This document shows positions 34,073 through 43,379 of a stretch of 64,000 nucleotides of DNA, in pieces. Position numbers and translations under genes: made by a program. Source of the DNA: Halosimplex pelagicum (lineage in GTDB: Archaea > Halobacteriota > Halobacteria > Halobacteriales > Haloarculaceae). The DNA lies in NCBI RefSeq assembly GCF_013415905.1, contig NZ_CP058909.1, positions 4,526,001 to 4,590,000 of the forward strand. The letters are read 5' to 3'. The notes beneath the pieces are model-generated. The model saw only the letters and a list, made by a program, of their open reading frames with translations. It was not told where the DNA came from and did no database searches. Each line of letters opens with the position of its first letter. Position 1 is the first letter of the stretch.

Positions 34073-35194
34073 TTAGGTCACCTCGAATGCGTCGAGTACC
34101 GCCGCCGCAACGTCGTTGACCGGCGCCACGCCGTCGACGCAGCCGGTCTCGATGGCTCGTTTGGGCATCCCGAAGACCGCCGACGTGGCCTCGTCCTGCG
34201 CGACCGTGTAGCCGCCGGCCTCGTGGATGGCGCGGACGCCGGCCGCGCCGTCCTCGCCCATCCCGGTCAGGATGACTCCGGCGAGGGGTCCCGTGACCCG
34301 CTCGGCGGCCGTCTCCATCGTCACGTCGACGGCGGGTCTGACGTTGTTGACCGGCGGGTCCTGCGTGAGCCCGACCCGCAGGCGGCCGCGCCGGTAGCCC
34401 GTCACTTCCATGTGGTAGTCGCCCGCGGCGATGAGCGCCTCCCCGCCGCCGATCCGGTCGCCGTCGGTCGCCTCGCGGACGCTGTACTCGCTGCGAGCGT
34501 CCAGCCGTTCGGCGAAGCGTCCGGTGAACCCGCTGGGCATGTGCTGGACCACCAGCACGCGCAGGTCCGCCGCCAGCGGCAGGTCCGAGAGGACCTGCTC
34601 GACGACGGTCGGCCCGCCCGTCGAGGAGCCGATGACGACCGTCGGGTCGTCGACGTACTCCGTCGTCGCCGCCGCGGTGGCGGAGCCGCCCGTCCCGGCC
34701 TCGTCCGTCCCGTCGGTCCCGACGCCGCCGGCGTCGACGCCCGACCCGGCGGTCCGGGCCGAGGCCACGTCCGAGGAGTCGGTCGGGTCGACGGCCGCGA
34801 CGGACTCGACGACGTCGACGAGCTGGTCCTGCATGCGGGACATCTCCATCGACACCTCGCCGCCGGGCTTGCGGAAGAAGTCGACGGCGCCCTTCTCCAG
34901 GGCCTGGAAGGTCACGTCCGCGTTCTCGTCGGTGTGGGCGCTGAGCATCAGGATCGGCGTCGGCCGGGTCGACATGATCCGGTCGGTCGCCTCGATACCG
35001 TTCATCTCCGGCATCTCGACGTCCATGGTCACCACGTCGGGGTCGGTCTCGGCGACCGCGTCGACGGCCTCGCGGCCGTTCTTGGCGACGGCGACCACGT
35101 CGATGCCGCCCGCCTCCAGGATGTCGGAGATGACGCTCCGCATGAAGTGCGAATCGTCGGCGACGACCGCTCGCGGCGACGAGCCTACTGCCAT
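34073..35194 (-). CDS. cheB: Chemotaxis methylesterase/response regulator CheB
   Basis: A 373-residue protein: a receiver domain with acidic pair VADDS and phospho-Asp58 (VVTMDVEMPEMNG), a low-complexity linker (about 140-185), and a methylesterase domain with the catalytic triad in VIGSSTGGPT, VVQHMPSGFTGRF and LTGMGEDGAAGV. It removes methyl groups from transducers and may deamidate them. I chose the ATG at 35194; upstream in-frame ATGs would add residues before the first receiver strand. First gene of the minus-strand che operon. Confidence 0.94.
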   Translation of the reverse strand: MAVGSSPRAVVADDSHFMRSVISDILEAGGIDVVAVAKNGREAVDAVAETDPDVVTMDVEMPEMNGIEATDRIMSTRPTPILMLSAHTDENADVTFQALEKGAVDFFRKPGGEVSMEMSRMQDQLVDVVESVAAVDPTDSSDVASARTAGSGVDAGGVGTDGTDEAGTGGSATAAATTEYVDDPTVVIGSSTGGPTVVEQVLSDLPLAADLRVLVVQHMPSGFTGRFAERLDARSEYSVREATDGDRIGGGEALIAAGDYHMEVTGYRRGRLRVGLTQDPPVNNVRPAVDVTMETAAERVTGPLAGVILTGMGEDGAAGVRAIHEAGGYTVAQDEATSAVFGMPKRAIETGCVDGVAPVNDVAAAVLDAFEVT

Positions 35195-35382
35195 ATCGGA
35201 CCCCCGGTGACGGCTCGGGCGAAGCCCGAGCGGTGTCGCCGGGACCCAGCCGGAGCCGGCACCATACCTACTCACGTGTGGCGGTAGCGTCGGGATAAAG
35301 ACTCCGCCCGCCGTATCAGCGTTGATAACCCGGGAGACACGCTTAAGTCGCCGTCGCGGGCTCTTTCGGGCAACGGCCACCC
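35195..35382. promoter_or_regulatory. Divergent promoter region between cheB and cheW
   Basis: This 188-base gap must drive the two che transcripts in opposite directions. On the plus strand CTTAAGT at about 35341-35347 could serve cheW with a leader near 10-15 bases. On the minus strand TTTATCC, read from about 35294-35300, could serve cheB. No clear operator is seen. Confidence 0.4.
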
Positions 35383-35835
35383 ATGGCATCAGGCACTCAG
35401 AACGCGGCGCGGACGGCGACGGACGGACAGGTCTTGGAGTTCTCACTGGGCGAGGAGACCTACTGCGTGAGCATCGATTACGTCACCGAGATCGTCGACG
35501 CCGGTGAGGTGACGGCGGTCCCGAACTCGCCGCCGCACGTCCGGGGCGTGATGGACTTGCGCGGGCGCACGACATCGATCGTCGACCCGAAGGTCGTCTT
35601 CGGCATCGGCGGCGGTGGCGGCGCCGAGCGACGGATCATCGTCTTCGATCCCGCGATCGTCGACGACCAGGGCGCCGCCGGCTGGCTGGTCGACGAGGTG
35701 TACCAGGTCGTCCACGTCGATGGGTCGGACGTCGACGACTCCCCCTCGCGGGACCAGGACGCGATCCACGGCGTCGTCAAGCGCGAGGACGGGTTCGTCA
35801 TCTGGGTCGACCCGAAGGCCGTCCACTCCGGGTGA
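35383..35835 (+). CDS. cheW: Chemotaxis adaptor CheW
   Basis: A 150-residue adaptor that joins transducers to CheA. It shows the CheW fold with FSLGEETYCVSIDYVTEIV, PNSPPHVRGVMDLRGR and the C-terminal GVVKREDGFVIWVDP. It is transcribed apart from the cheBAR genes, divergently. A short Gly-rich loop (IGGGGGAE) interrupts one of the strands. It is followed by a KaiC-like gene 160 bases on. Confidence 0.94.
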   Translation: MASGTQNAARTATDGQVLEFSLGEETYCVSIDYVTEIVDAGEVTAVPNSPPHVRGVMDLRGRTTSIVDPKVVFGIGGGGGAERRIIVFDPAIVDDQGAAGWLVDEVYQVVHVDGSDVDDSPSRDQDAIHGVVKREDGFVIWVDPKAVHSG

Positions 35836-35995
35836 CCGTCCCACCGCACCGGCGCTACGACCGGTAATCGGACCGTACCGGCGCCGCCGGACCCCTTCCC
35901 GCGCCCGCGATCACGAAGTGATCGCATGAACAAGACTTTTTACCACAGACGCCGGATGCTCCACCAGCCGAACTCCGCGAGGATCCACGGAAGAC

Positions 35996-36721
35996 ATGAT
36001 CGAACTAACGAAAACCGGCATCGACGGGTTGGACGAGATCCTGAACGGTGGTATTGTCAAAAATTCGACGACCCTGGTGAGCGGGAACCCCGGGGCGGGC
36101 AAGAGCATCCTCTGTCTGCAGTTCATTTACAATGGCGTCGAGAAGTTCGACGAGAAGGGCATCTACCTGACCTTCGAAGAGGACGAGGAGGACCTGCGCG
36201 AGGCGGCCGAATCGATCGGCTTCGACAAGTGGGGCGAGTACGTCGACAACGGCGACATCAAGGTCTACGACAAGAAAGTCCTGCTGCGGGAGAACGACTT
36301 CTCGTCGTCGCTCGAACTCCTACTGGACGACTTCGAGGACAACGACTACGACCGGGTCGTCCTCGACTCGCTGGCGATGTTCGAGCTGTTCTTCGAGAAC
36401 GAACAGGAGAAGCGCACGTACCTCCTGAAGTTCACGGACATCCTCAGCCAGAACGACCTGACGACGCTGATGACCAACGAACAGGGCGCGGTCTTCCCGG
36501 AGACGGAGATCGGGCTGGAGAACTACCTCACCGACGGGAACATCTACCTGATCCAGACGCCGACCGAGTCGGGCGTCAACCGGTACGTCTGGGTGGCGAA
36601 GATGCGCAAGCAGGACATCGAGACCGACATCTTCCCGATGGAGATCTCCCACGGCGGGATCCGCGTCCACCAGAACGCCAGCGCGTTCTCGATGATGAGC
36701 GAGGACGACAACCCGCTGTAG
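35996..36721 (+). CDS. KaiC/RAD55-family ATPase in the motility island
   Basis: A 241-residue single-domain RecA-like ATPase. It begins with the family start TGIDGLDEILNGGI and has Walker A GNPGAGKS with Lys36, the TFEEDEEDLREAA segment, a Walker B-like DRVVLDSLAMFE and the final GGIRVHQ. It is a relative of ArlH but not ArlH itself, which lies at 44789. Placed between cheW and arlA, it may regulate motility. This is inference from position only. Confidence 0.85.
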   Translation: MIELTKTGIDGLDEILNGGIVKNSTTLVSGNPGAGKSILCLQFIYNGVEKFDEKGIYLTFEEDEEDLREAAESIGFDKWGEYVDNGDIKVYDKKVLLRENDFSSSLELLLDDFEDNDYDRVVLDSLAMFELFFENEQEKRTYLLKFTDILSQNDLTTLMTNEQGAVFPETEIGLENYLTDGNIYLIQTPTESGVNRYVWVAKMRKQDIETDIFPMEISHGGIRVHQNASAFSMMSEDDNPL

Positions 36722-36888
36722 TCGACCCCGTTCTCACGATTGTAATCGGTTATTACTTCGGAAAACGGGAGTTTCGAACTTTCTCAGAGGGTATTCAGCC
36801 GCGTCCCCCGCTTCCGACGGCGTCCGGTAACCGGGCAGTACCGGCAGCGATAGATTTATACTGTGGTAAATATACGTTTTGATAACGG

Positions 36889-37224
36889 ATGGCTTCAGCC
36901 GAGATTCTCCAGACCCTGGGGAACAAATACAGCGCAGAGATCCTGGACGCGACCGACGAGCCCCAGTCGGCCCAGGAACTGAGCGACGAACTCGGGATCC
37001 CGATCGCCACCTGTTATCGCCGGATCGACGAGTTGACCGAACACGACCTGCTCGAACTCCACGACAACATCCTCTCGGACGACCGGCGGCGCATCAAGGT
37101 GTACCGACGAAACGTCGATACGGTCCACATCGACTTCGAGGAGTCGCTCACCGTGGAAGTCGAGGAACGGACGGAGGTCACGAACAAGCTCGACGAAGCC
37201 TGGCGGACACTCTCGGAAGGCTAG
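36889..37224 (+). CDS. Winged-helix transcription regulator in the motility island
   Basis: A 111-residue protein with an ArsR-like winged helix (about 3-60): ILQTLGNKYSAEILDAT, SAQELSDELGIPIATCYRRIDEL, and the wing LHDNILSDDRRRIKVY. A C-terminal helical part may dimerise. TTTATA at 36855-36860 lies about 30 bases before the ATG, so the mRNA should be leaderless. Together with the small membrane protein downstream it sits next to the archaellin gene, making it a candidate regulator of archaellum genes. Confidence 0.82.
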   Translation: MASAEILQTLGNKYSAEILDATDEPQSAQELSDELGIPIATCYRRIDELTEHDLLELHDNILSDDRRRIKVYRRNVDTVHIDFEESLTVEVEERTEVTNKLDEAWRTLSEG

Positions 37225-37410
37225 ATCGCGCGTACGCGCGGACTCGGTACGGTCCGCCGGCCGTCGCTCGCCGGTGCTGTCGCCGTGCTCGGGTCGTCGG
37301 CACCCGGATCGACGGCGACACGACCCCACTCCCTCGGTTTGCGGTTTGTTATCACGAGAGATATTTTCAAGGGTGGATTTAATACGGGGTGTCGAGAAGC
37401 CCGAGCCAAC

Positions 37411-37695
37411 GTGGTCACAGTGATCGAACTACTCTACGCCGTATCGACGCTCGTCTTCGTCGTCGCCGGACTGACGATGGTCGGCATGGCCATGCGCGCG
37501 TACGTGCAGACGTCCCGACAGTCGATGCTCCACCTCTCGCTGGGGTTCTCGCTGGCGGTCGCCGGCGCCGCCGCGACGATGATCAGCGCGTTCCTGACCG
37601 GGTTCGCGGGACCCCGGTCGCTGTTGCTGGTCAACAGCGGCCTGACGACCTTCGGGTACCTCTTCGTGATGTACAGTCTCGTGACCTACGAGTGA
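37411..37695 (+). CDS. Small membrane protein (DUF7521-like) downstream of the winged-helix gene
   Basis: A 94-residue protein with three hydrophobic helices (about 5-28, 40-62 and 70-90). The GTG at 37411 is chosen because TTTAATA at 37377-37383 lies about 30 bases before it, giving a leaderless start, and because it begins right before the first helix; the open frame extends upstream to 37285. I recall pairs of winged-helix protein and DUF7521-type membrane protein in other haloarchaea. Function unknown. Confidence 0.7.
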   Translation: MVTVIELLYAVSTLVFVVAGLTMVGMAMRAYVQTSRQSMLHLSLGFSLAVAGAAATMISAFLTGFAGPRSLLLVNSGLTTFGYLFVMYSLVTYE

Positions 37696-37846
37696 CCCCG
37701 CCGGCTGTCGATATCATATTTTCAATTAATACTAGAGATCTCGTGGACCGTTCCAGATTCAGGACAGAGTGGCTATAATTCTGTTTTAAACTTTCTACCA
37801 CCTGTTTTCCTCTATGAAAACGAGGTGTGTGCCAGCCTATTGCGGT

Positions 37847-37880
37847 TTTAATATCGATAATTGGGGGATCACCCTTAATA
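37847..37880 (+). promoter_or_regulatory. Probable archaellin promoter region
   Basis: The A/T-rich boxes TTTTAATA (about 37847) and CTTAATAC (about 37873) precede the archaellin ATG at 37944 by roughly 95 and 70 bases, so the mRNA would have a leader. GGGCGGAG just before the ATG could act as a Shine-Dalgarno site, consistent with a highly expressed, leadered gene. Confidence 0.45.
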
Positions 37881-37943
37881 CGAAAGCGTGGATTCCTCGG
37901 AGTAGAGTCCGGGCGCGGCGCAAGCTCCCGGGCGGAGAATCCC

Positions 37944-38621
37944 ATGCTACACAACGAACGCAACGAACGAGACCGCGGGCAGGTCGGTATCGGGACCCTC
38001 ATCGTGTTCATCGCGATGGTCCTGGTGGCGGCGATCGCGGCCGGCGTGCTGATCAACACGGCGGGCTTCCTGCAGACGAAGTCCGAGGAAACGGGGCAGC
38101 AATCAGGGCAGCAGGTCACCAACCGACTGCAGGTCGCAGCGGCGACGGGGACCAACCTCAGTAACCAGGAAGTGGGCGTCGTCAACATGACGATGAAGAA
38201 GTCGCCCGGGGCGAGTAACATCGACCTCGAGAACGCGACAGTCCAGTGGGTCGGCCCCTCGGGTACGTACAACCTGGTCAACGCCAGCGTCAACGCCTCC
38301 GGTGCCGACGGTCACTTCGGTATCGTCCCGTTCAAGGACTCCGACGGGTCTCACCCGGTGCTCAACGACCCCGACGACCGTATGGTGATGGTCTTCGACC
38401 TCGGCCGTGACGACGTGGTCTCCGACGACTTGATCACGCTCGACACACGGACGGGGCGTCAGACCGGTGAGAACAGTGGCGCCGGCCACACGTACTTCGG
38501 CGAACAGGTCCCGGAGGGCGCCTCGGTCAACGTCAAGATCACCACGAAGTCCGGTGCGACGACGAGCGAACAGCTGACCGTCCCCGAGACCCTCTCGGGC
38601 GCCGAAGCTGTCCAGCTCTAA
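37944..38621 (+). CDS. arlA: Archaellin (archaellum filament protein)
   Basis: The 225-residue filament subunit. The class III signal peptide is cut after Gly12 (RDRG before [10 protein letters not shown]) by the prepilin peptidase, and a hydrophobic helix (about 13-40) packs in the filament core. The outer domain is acidic and has five N-glycosylation sequons at Asn71, 81, 97, 113 and 117. I chose the ATG at 37944 since it gives the usual short leader. Only one archaellin gene is present in this window. The arl assembly genes follow at 41721. Confidence 0.95.
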   Translation: MLHNERNERDRGQVGIGTLIVFIAMVLVAAIAAGVLINTAGFLQTKSEETGQQSGQQVTNRLQVAAATGTNLSNQEVGVVNMTMKKSPGASNIDLENATVQWVGPSGTYNLVNASVNASGADGHFGIVPFKDSDGSHPVLNDPDDRMVMVFDLGRDDVVSDDLITLDTRTGRQTGENSGAGHTYFGEQVPEGASVNVKITTKSGATTSEQLTVPETLSGAEAVQL

Positions 38622-38679
38622 ACCTGTCGAATTTCATTCATTCGACGGAACTAAACCCTTTTATCGCAGATAACAGCGT

Positions 38680-39267
38680 ATGGTGAAGAGAGACGACGAA
38701 CCGACCGAAGGGGACGACGGCCCCATCCTCTCGCCCGACGAGCTCGACATCACGCAGGACGAGCACGTCGCCGAGATCGACGACGGTCGCTACGTCGTCT
38801 CGCCGGGCGACCCCATCGGGGACACTCCGGCGGTCGACGACCGCACGTCGGCGACCGACCGGGCCCACGAGACGCCGCCGGAACCGGCCGCCGAACCGGA
38901 GCCGGAGCCCCCGGAGCTGACCGAGGCGGACGTCCACGAGTTCCTCGCGACGCAGTTCTCCGATTCGGGCTCGCGGTACGGCTTCGACATCACGGCGACG
39001 TTCGACGGGTCGATCCGGCAGCGACAGATGGTCTCGAACGACGTGGTGACGATCTTCGAGAGCCTCGTGCTCTGGTACGCCCAACAGATCGACGGCAAAA
39101 CGCCCGTCGAGGAGGTACTGGGTATCCTGCTGATGGAGGCCAACGTCCCGGTCCGCTACCCGCCGGCGAGCCTCCGACGGCTGCTCGAATCGACCGAGCT
39201 GTCCCCCGAGGACTCGATCGCCGACCTCATCGCCGCCGTCGGCGACGAGGACGGGTTCCGGATCTGA
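38680..39267 (+). CDS. Uncharacterised acidic protein between archaellin and cheY
   Basis: A 195-residue protein in two parts: an acidic, Pro-rich disordered N-terminus (1-85, with a PAAEPEPEPPEL stretch) and a helical domain (about 88-195) with DVHEFLATQF, VTIFESLVLWYAQQID and VPVRYPPASLRRLLES. It may belong to a haloarchaeal DUF found in che/arl clusters (DUF7500 from memory). Position suggests a part in taxis or archaellum assembly; no activity can be read from it. Confidence 0.7.
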   Translation: MVKRDDEPTEGDDGPILSPDELDITQDEHVAEIDDGRYVVSPGDPIGDTPAVDDRTSATDRAHETPPEPAAEPEPEPPELTEADVHEFLATQFSDSGSRYGFDITATFDGSIRQRQMVSNDVVTIFESLVLWYAQQIDGKTPVEEVLGILLMEANVPVRYPPASLRRLLESTELSPEDSIADLIAAVGDEDGFRI

Positions 39268-39396
39268 CGGGTCCCGAACTCGACGCCCGAGTCGCCCGCT
39301 CGCTGTCCGTTCGAACGCAGTCGGGTGCTATCAATCCCGATAATTTACGGGAAGGCTTTATCTGGGTTTTCACAGTACCACAGAGGTGATAGGCCC

Positions 39397-39756
39397 ATGT
39401 CAGACGTATTGATAGCCGACGACTCGGAGTTCATGCGAAACCTGCTACGCGAGATCCTCGAAGAGGATCACAACATCGTGGGCGAGGTGGAGAACGGCGT
39501 CGAGGCGGTCGAGACGTACAAGGAAGCGAATCCGGACCTGGTGATGATGGACATCGTGATGCCCATCCGCGACGGGATCGAGGCGACAGACGAGATCAAG
39601 ACCTCCAATCCCGAGGCGAACGTCATCATGTGTACCAGCGTCGGCCAGGAGGAGAAGATGAAGGAGGCGGTCAAGGCCGGCGCGGACGGATACATCACGA
39701 AGCCGTTCCAGAAACCGAGCGTCATGGAAGCCATCGAGGACGTCGTCCCGTCATGA
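39397..39756 (+). CDS. cheY: Chemotaxis response regulator CheY
   Basis: A 119-residue single receiver domain that carries the signal from CheA to the motor through CheF. It has the acidic pair Asp8-Asp9, phospho-Asp52 (MMDIVMPIRDG), Thr80 and Lys102 (ITKPFQ). A Shine-Dalgarno-like GAGGTGAT lies about 13 bases before the ATG at 39397, which supports this start. Its stop overlaps the start of cheC (ATGA). Confidence 0.96.
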   Translation: MSDVLIADDSEFMRNLLREILEEDHNIVGEVENGVEAVETYKEANPDLVMMDIVMPIRDGIEATDEIKTSNPEANVIMCTSVGQEEKMKEAVKAGADGYITKPFQKPSVMEAIEDVVPS

Positions 39757-40967
39757 AAGTCGACGTTCAGTCGCTCGGGACGTTCAACCGCCTGGCCCAC
39801 GAGGGGGCCGAACAGGCCACCGCCTCGCTGTGTCAGATGACCGGGCTGGACGCCGTCGTCGACGTGACGAAGATCACGCTGGTCGACCGCGCGGACGTGG
39901 GCGAGCAGCTGGCCGACGGGGAGTTCGTCGGCGTCCAGTTCGCCTTCGACGGCGAGCTCGCGGGCGACACGGTGCTCGTGTTCGACCGGGCCGGCAGCGA
40001 GACGATCGTCGACTCGCTGGTCCCCGGCGGCTCCGACGACGAGGCGATGGCCCGCTCCAGCGTCGAGGAGATCGGCAACATCATGATGAGCGGGTTCATC
40101 GACGGCTGGGCGGACTTCCTAGAGACGACCATCGAGCACTCCCCGCCCGAGTACGTGACGGGCGACGGGGCGGCGATGCTCCCGGACCCGCCCGAGGGCG
40201 CGAACCGCGACCAGGTGTTCGTCTTCAAGAGCGAGATCGAGTGGGTCGGCGAGTCGGTGAGCTTCTACATCTACATGTTCCCCGAGTACGACCCGCTCGC
40301 GGACGTGATGGCCAGGACCGGCGACACCGAGGACGACGCCATCCCGATCGACAAGCTCGAGGTCTTCAACGAGATGACCAAGGACGGCACCCAGCAGGCC
40401 GCCGCCAACGTCGAGATGATGACGGGTATCGAGACGGAAGCGGAGGTCACCCGGCTGAGCTTCGCGCCGATCGAGGACGTGCCCAAGCAGGTCGGGACCG
40501 ACACCTACGTCGGGACCGTCGTCGAGTTCACGGGCGTCCCGAGCGGGTTCCTGCTCGTGCTGTTCGACGAGGCGTCGGCCGTCCACATCGCCGAGGCGAT
40601 GATGCCGGTCGAGATGGACGCCGAGGAGCTGACCGACCAGCACAAGGCCGCCATCGAGGAGCTGGGCAACATCATGACATCGGGGTTCGTCGACGGCTGG
40701 GCGAACGTGCTCCAGACCTCCGTCGAACACACCCCGCCGCGGCTGGTCCACGACATGGGTCGGGCGATCGTCGACCCGCTGGCCGCGCAGGTCGGCCAGT
40801 ACCAGGAACACGCCTTCATCATCGACTCCGAGATGCGGACCGACGACATCGCCTTCGGGGCCGAGATCCACGCCCTGCCGAACGAAAAGGAGTTACGTCA
40901 GGCGCTCGACGAGTTGCTCGTCGAACGGGCGGACGAGACCGAGGCCGACGTGGAAACGATCTTCTGA
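39753..40967 (+). CDS. cheC: CheC phosphatase-type protein with two CheC domains
   Basis: A 404-residue protein made of two tandem CheC modules (about 1-195 and 205-404). Each has the active-site helix with the Glu-x2-Asn pattern: VEEIGNIMMSGFIDGWADF and IEELGNIMTSGFVDGWANV. CheC dephosphorylates CheY-P and binds CheD. Bacterial CheC has a single module of about 200 residues, so this is a fused double form. It is translationally coupled to cheY and followed by cheD after three bases. Confidence 0.93.
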   Translation: MKVDVQSLGTFNRLAHEGAEQATASLCQMTGLDAVVDVTKITLVDRADVGEQLADGEFVGVQFAFDGELAGDTVLVFDRAGSETIVDSLVPGGSDDEAMARSSVEEIGNIMMSGFIDGWADFLETTIEHSPPEYVTGDGAAMLPDPPEGANRDQVFVFKSEIEWVGESVSFYIYMFPEYDPLADVMARTGDTEDDAIPIDKLEVFNEMTKDGTQQAAANVEMMTGIETEAEVTRLSFAPIEDVPKQVGTDTYVGTVVEFTGVPSGFLLVLFDEASAVHIAEAMMPVEMDAEELTDQHKAAIEELGNIMTSGFVDGWANVLQTSVEHTPPRLVHDMGRAIVDPLAAQVGQYQEHAFIIDSEMRTDDIAFGAEIHALPNEKELRQALDELLVERADETEADVETIF

Positions 40968-40970
40968 CAC

Positions 40971-41492
40971 ATGAAAGTCTACGATGGGACGACAACCGAA
41001 AGCGAGCCCGCGGGGCAGCCAGAGCGGGTGAAAGTCGGGATCGCCGAATCGAAGGTCGCGGACGAGGACGCGCTGCTCACGACGAGCGGGCTCGGGTCGT
41101 GTCTGGGCGTGGCGGTGTACGACCGGTCGGCGTCGGTCGCGGGTCTCGTCCACGTCATGCTCCCCTCGATCGACGAGATGGAGGGCGGCAACGACGCGAA
41201 GTTCGCCGACTCGGGTATCCGGGCGCTCGTCGCCGACATGGAACGGCTGGGCGCCGACCGCGAGCGCATGGAGGCGAAGATCGCCGGCGGCAGCGACATG
41301 CTCGACTTCTCCGAGAACGGCTCGGGGATCGGCGTGCGCAACGTCGAGATGGGACGCCGGACGCTCGACGAGTTCGACATCCCCGTCGTCGGGGAGGACG
41401 TCGGCGGCGACCACGGCCGCTCGCTTCGCCTCGAAGCGACCTCCGGCGATCTCATCGTCAAAAGCGCGAATCGCGATCCGGTCACGCTGTAG
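40971..41492 (+). CDS. cheD: Chemoreceptor glutamine deamidase CheD
   Basis: A 173-residue enzyme that deamidates glutamines of transducers and works with CheC in adaptation. The catalytic Cys44 (GLGSCLGVAVYD) and His61 (GLVHVMLPS) are present, followed by the KIAGGSDML and GIGVRNVEM motifs. It begins three bases after cheC. The 228-base gap to arlCE is A/T-rich and likely holds the arl operon promoter. Confidence 0.94.
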   Translation: MKVYDGTTTESEPAGQPERVKVGIAESKVADEDALLTTSGLGSCLGVAVYDRSASVAGLVHVMLPSIDEMEGGNDAKFADSGIRALVADMERLGADRERMEAKIAGGSDMLDFSENGSGIGVRNVEMGRRTLDEFDIPVVGEDVGGDHGRSLRLEATSGDLIVKSANRDPVTL

Positions 41493-41639
41493 CCGTCAGG
41501 ATAGGGAACGGTTCGTCCGACGTGCGTCCGACGGGGGCGCGGTCGGGTCTCCAGGGAACACGCTTCTTTCGCCGTTTTCGCGCCGAAATTTACGTCCGAC
41601 GTTTCTTTCCGCTCGCTCGCCGTTAGTTCAACGCCGGTA

Positions 41640-41720
41640 GCCTCGAATTAACGCGTCTATTATCAGTAATGATACCAGAAACGATACATTGAAGGGTGTT
41701 AGAGCGGACTTACCGACGTA
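41640..41720 (+). promoter_or_regulatory. A/T-rich promoter region of the arl operon
   Basis: Within the gene-free stretch 41493-41720, bases 41640-41700 are A/T-rich with TCTATTATCAG at about 41655 and GATACATTG near 41680-41690. Either could be the TATA element of the arlCE transcript. I see no palindromic operator. Confidence 0.4.
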
Positions 41721-43379
41721 ATGAGTCTCGTCGCTCAGTCGCTGGGCCCGGTCGCCCCGGGCGCGTCGGATGCGCTTCCCGCGCTGTTGGTCGTGTTGAC
41801 CAGCGGCGTTCTCGGGATGAGTATCCGGCAGATGATCGACATCTTCGGCGACGGTGACGGGGACGGCGAGGACGACGAGAGCATGGCCGACGGCGGGCTG
41901 ATGGCCGAAGACGGCGACGACGAGGACCTCGGTGGCTTCGGCGGCCTGGACGACGACGGCGGCGACGAGTTCGGCGAGTTCGGCGACGACGAGTTCGGCG
42001 ACATGGACGACGGCGGCGGCGGCGCGGACACGGACGAACTCGAACACCGCCTCGACGAGCTGGAGACCGAGGTGGGCAGCCTCTCCTCGACGGTCAACAC
42101 CGTCCGCAACGAGAACGAGCAGATCTCCGAGACCGTCGAGGACGTCGAGGAGAACGTCCGGAAACTGCTGGACATCTACGAGATGGTCACCCGCGGCGTC
42201 AACCCCTTCGCCGACGACATGGAACCCGGCGGGATGGGCGGAGCCGGCGGTGGCGGGAACTTCGGCCTGTTCGACGACGGCGGCGACGACGGCGGCGACG
42301 AGGAGGACCTCGACGACGAGATCGCCAACGCCGACGCCGAGGGCTTCTTCGACGAGGACCTCGTCGACGACGAAGCGCCCGAGGACAGCGTCGACGACGT
42401 GATGGGCGGTGACGGCGACGACCTGGACCCGTTCGAGGACGACGGCGGAACGTTCGACGACGACGCGCTGGACGACGATGCGCTGGACGACGACGAGTTC
42501 GGCGGGATGGAGGACCTCGACGACGGAATGGAGGACCTCGACGACGACTTCGACGACGCGGACGACGGAGGAAACGACGACATGAGCGACGCATCCGACG
42601 GGGAGGGTGGCAAGTCCTTCGCGGAACTGAAAGACGAGTACGAGTCCGGCGACGCCGAGTGGGCCGACGAACTGGAGGGCGAACCCGGGGACGACCCGAG
42701 CGAGGACTCGCTCGAGGACGACCTGGGCGACGCCGACGACCTCCTCGACGACGCCGAGGACGGCGGCGACATGGCCGACGACGACCTCTTCGACGAGGTC
42801 ATCGAGGACGACGGGATGGACGGGATCGACGACGAGGTCGATGCGGACACCGAACCCGACGCGGAGCCGGAGCCCACCGCGGACCCGGACCCGGAGCCCG
42901 ACCGCGAAGTGGCGGCCGATCCGGACCCGGAACCCGAGTCCGAACCGGCGGTACCGGAGACCGAGTCCGACGCCGCGGGCGGGGCGCCCGACGCGGCCGC
43001 CGAAGCGGCGAGCGCCGCGACCGACGGAGCGGACGCCGACGGCAAGCCGTACCTGGCGACGATGCCGGAAGGGCTGGCCAGCGAACTCGTGGTCGTCGAG
43101 TGGCTGGAGTACCTCGTCGACCGGGTGGGCGTCCGCGAGACGGCGCGGGCCATCGACTACTACGAGCGGATCGACTGGGTGGCCGAGCCGGTCGCCGAGG
43201 ACCTGCAGGCGTACCTGCGCGGGTTCGACGGCTCGGGTGGCGAGGGCGGACTGACGATCGACCACCACACCCAGAGCCTGCGATACATCAGCCAGCTCGA
43301 CGGCGACGCCGCCGAGGCCGTCGCGCTCTCGAAACTCGCGGGAGCTCGGGGAGGTGGAGCCGATGGGCTTCAGCGTTAG
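41721..43379 (+). CDS. arlCE: Archaellum accessory protein ArlCE (fused C and D/E domains)
   Basis: A 552-residue protein of the archaellum motor ring that is thought to receive CheF/CheY signals. Residues 11-37 are hydrophobic. Residues about 104-160 form the coiled-coil ArlC part (HRLDELETEVGSLSSTV ... KLLDIYEMVTRGVNPF). A very acidic disordered linker of about 270 residues, with Asp-Asp-Leu and FGD-type repeats, follows. Residues 442-510 are the ArlD/E domain (YLATMPEGLASELVVVEWLEYL). The end overlaps arlF by 17 bases. The Asp-rich linker is much longer than in methanogen homologues. Confidence 0.92.
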   Translation: MSLVAQSLGPVAPGASDALPALLVVLTSGVLGMSIRQMIDIFGDGDGDGEDDESMADGGLMAEDGDDEDLGGFGGLDDDGGDEFGEFGDDEFGDMDDGGGGADTDELEHRLDELETEVGSLSSTVNTVRNENEQISETVEDVEENVRKLLDIYEMVTRGVNPFADDMEPGGMGGAGGGGNFGLFDDGGDDGGDEEDLDDEIANADAEGFFDEDLVDDEAPEDSVDDVMGGDGDDLDPFEDDGGTFDDDALDDDALDDDEFGGMEDLDDGMEDLDDDFDDADDGGNDDMSDASDGEGGKSFAELKDEYESGDAEWADELEGEPGDDPSEDSLEDDLGDADDLLDDAEDGGDMADDDLFDEVIEDDGMDGIDDEVDADTEPDAEPEPTADPDPEPDREVAADPDPEPESEPAVPETESDAAGGAPDAAAEAASAATDGADADGKPYLATMPEGLASELVVVEWLEYLVDRVGVRETARAIDYYERIDWVAEPVAEDLQAYLRGFDGSGGEGGLTIDHHTQSLRYISQLDGDAAEAVALSKLAGARGGGADGLQR

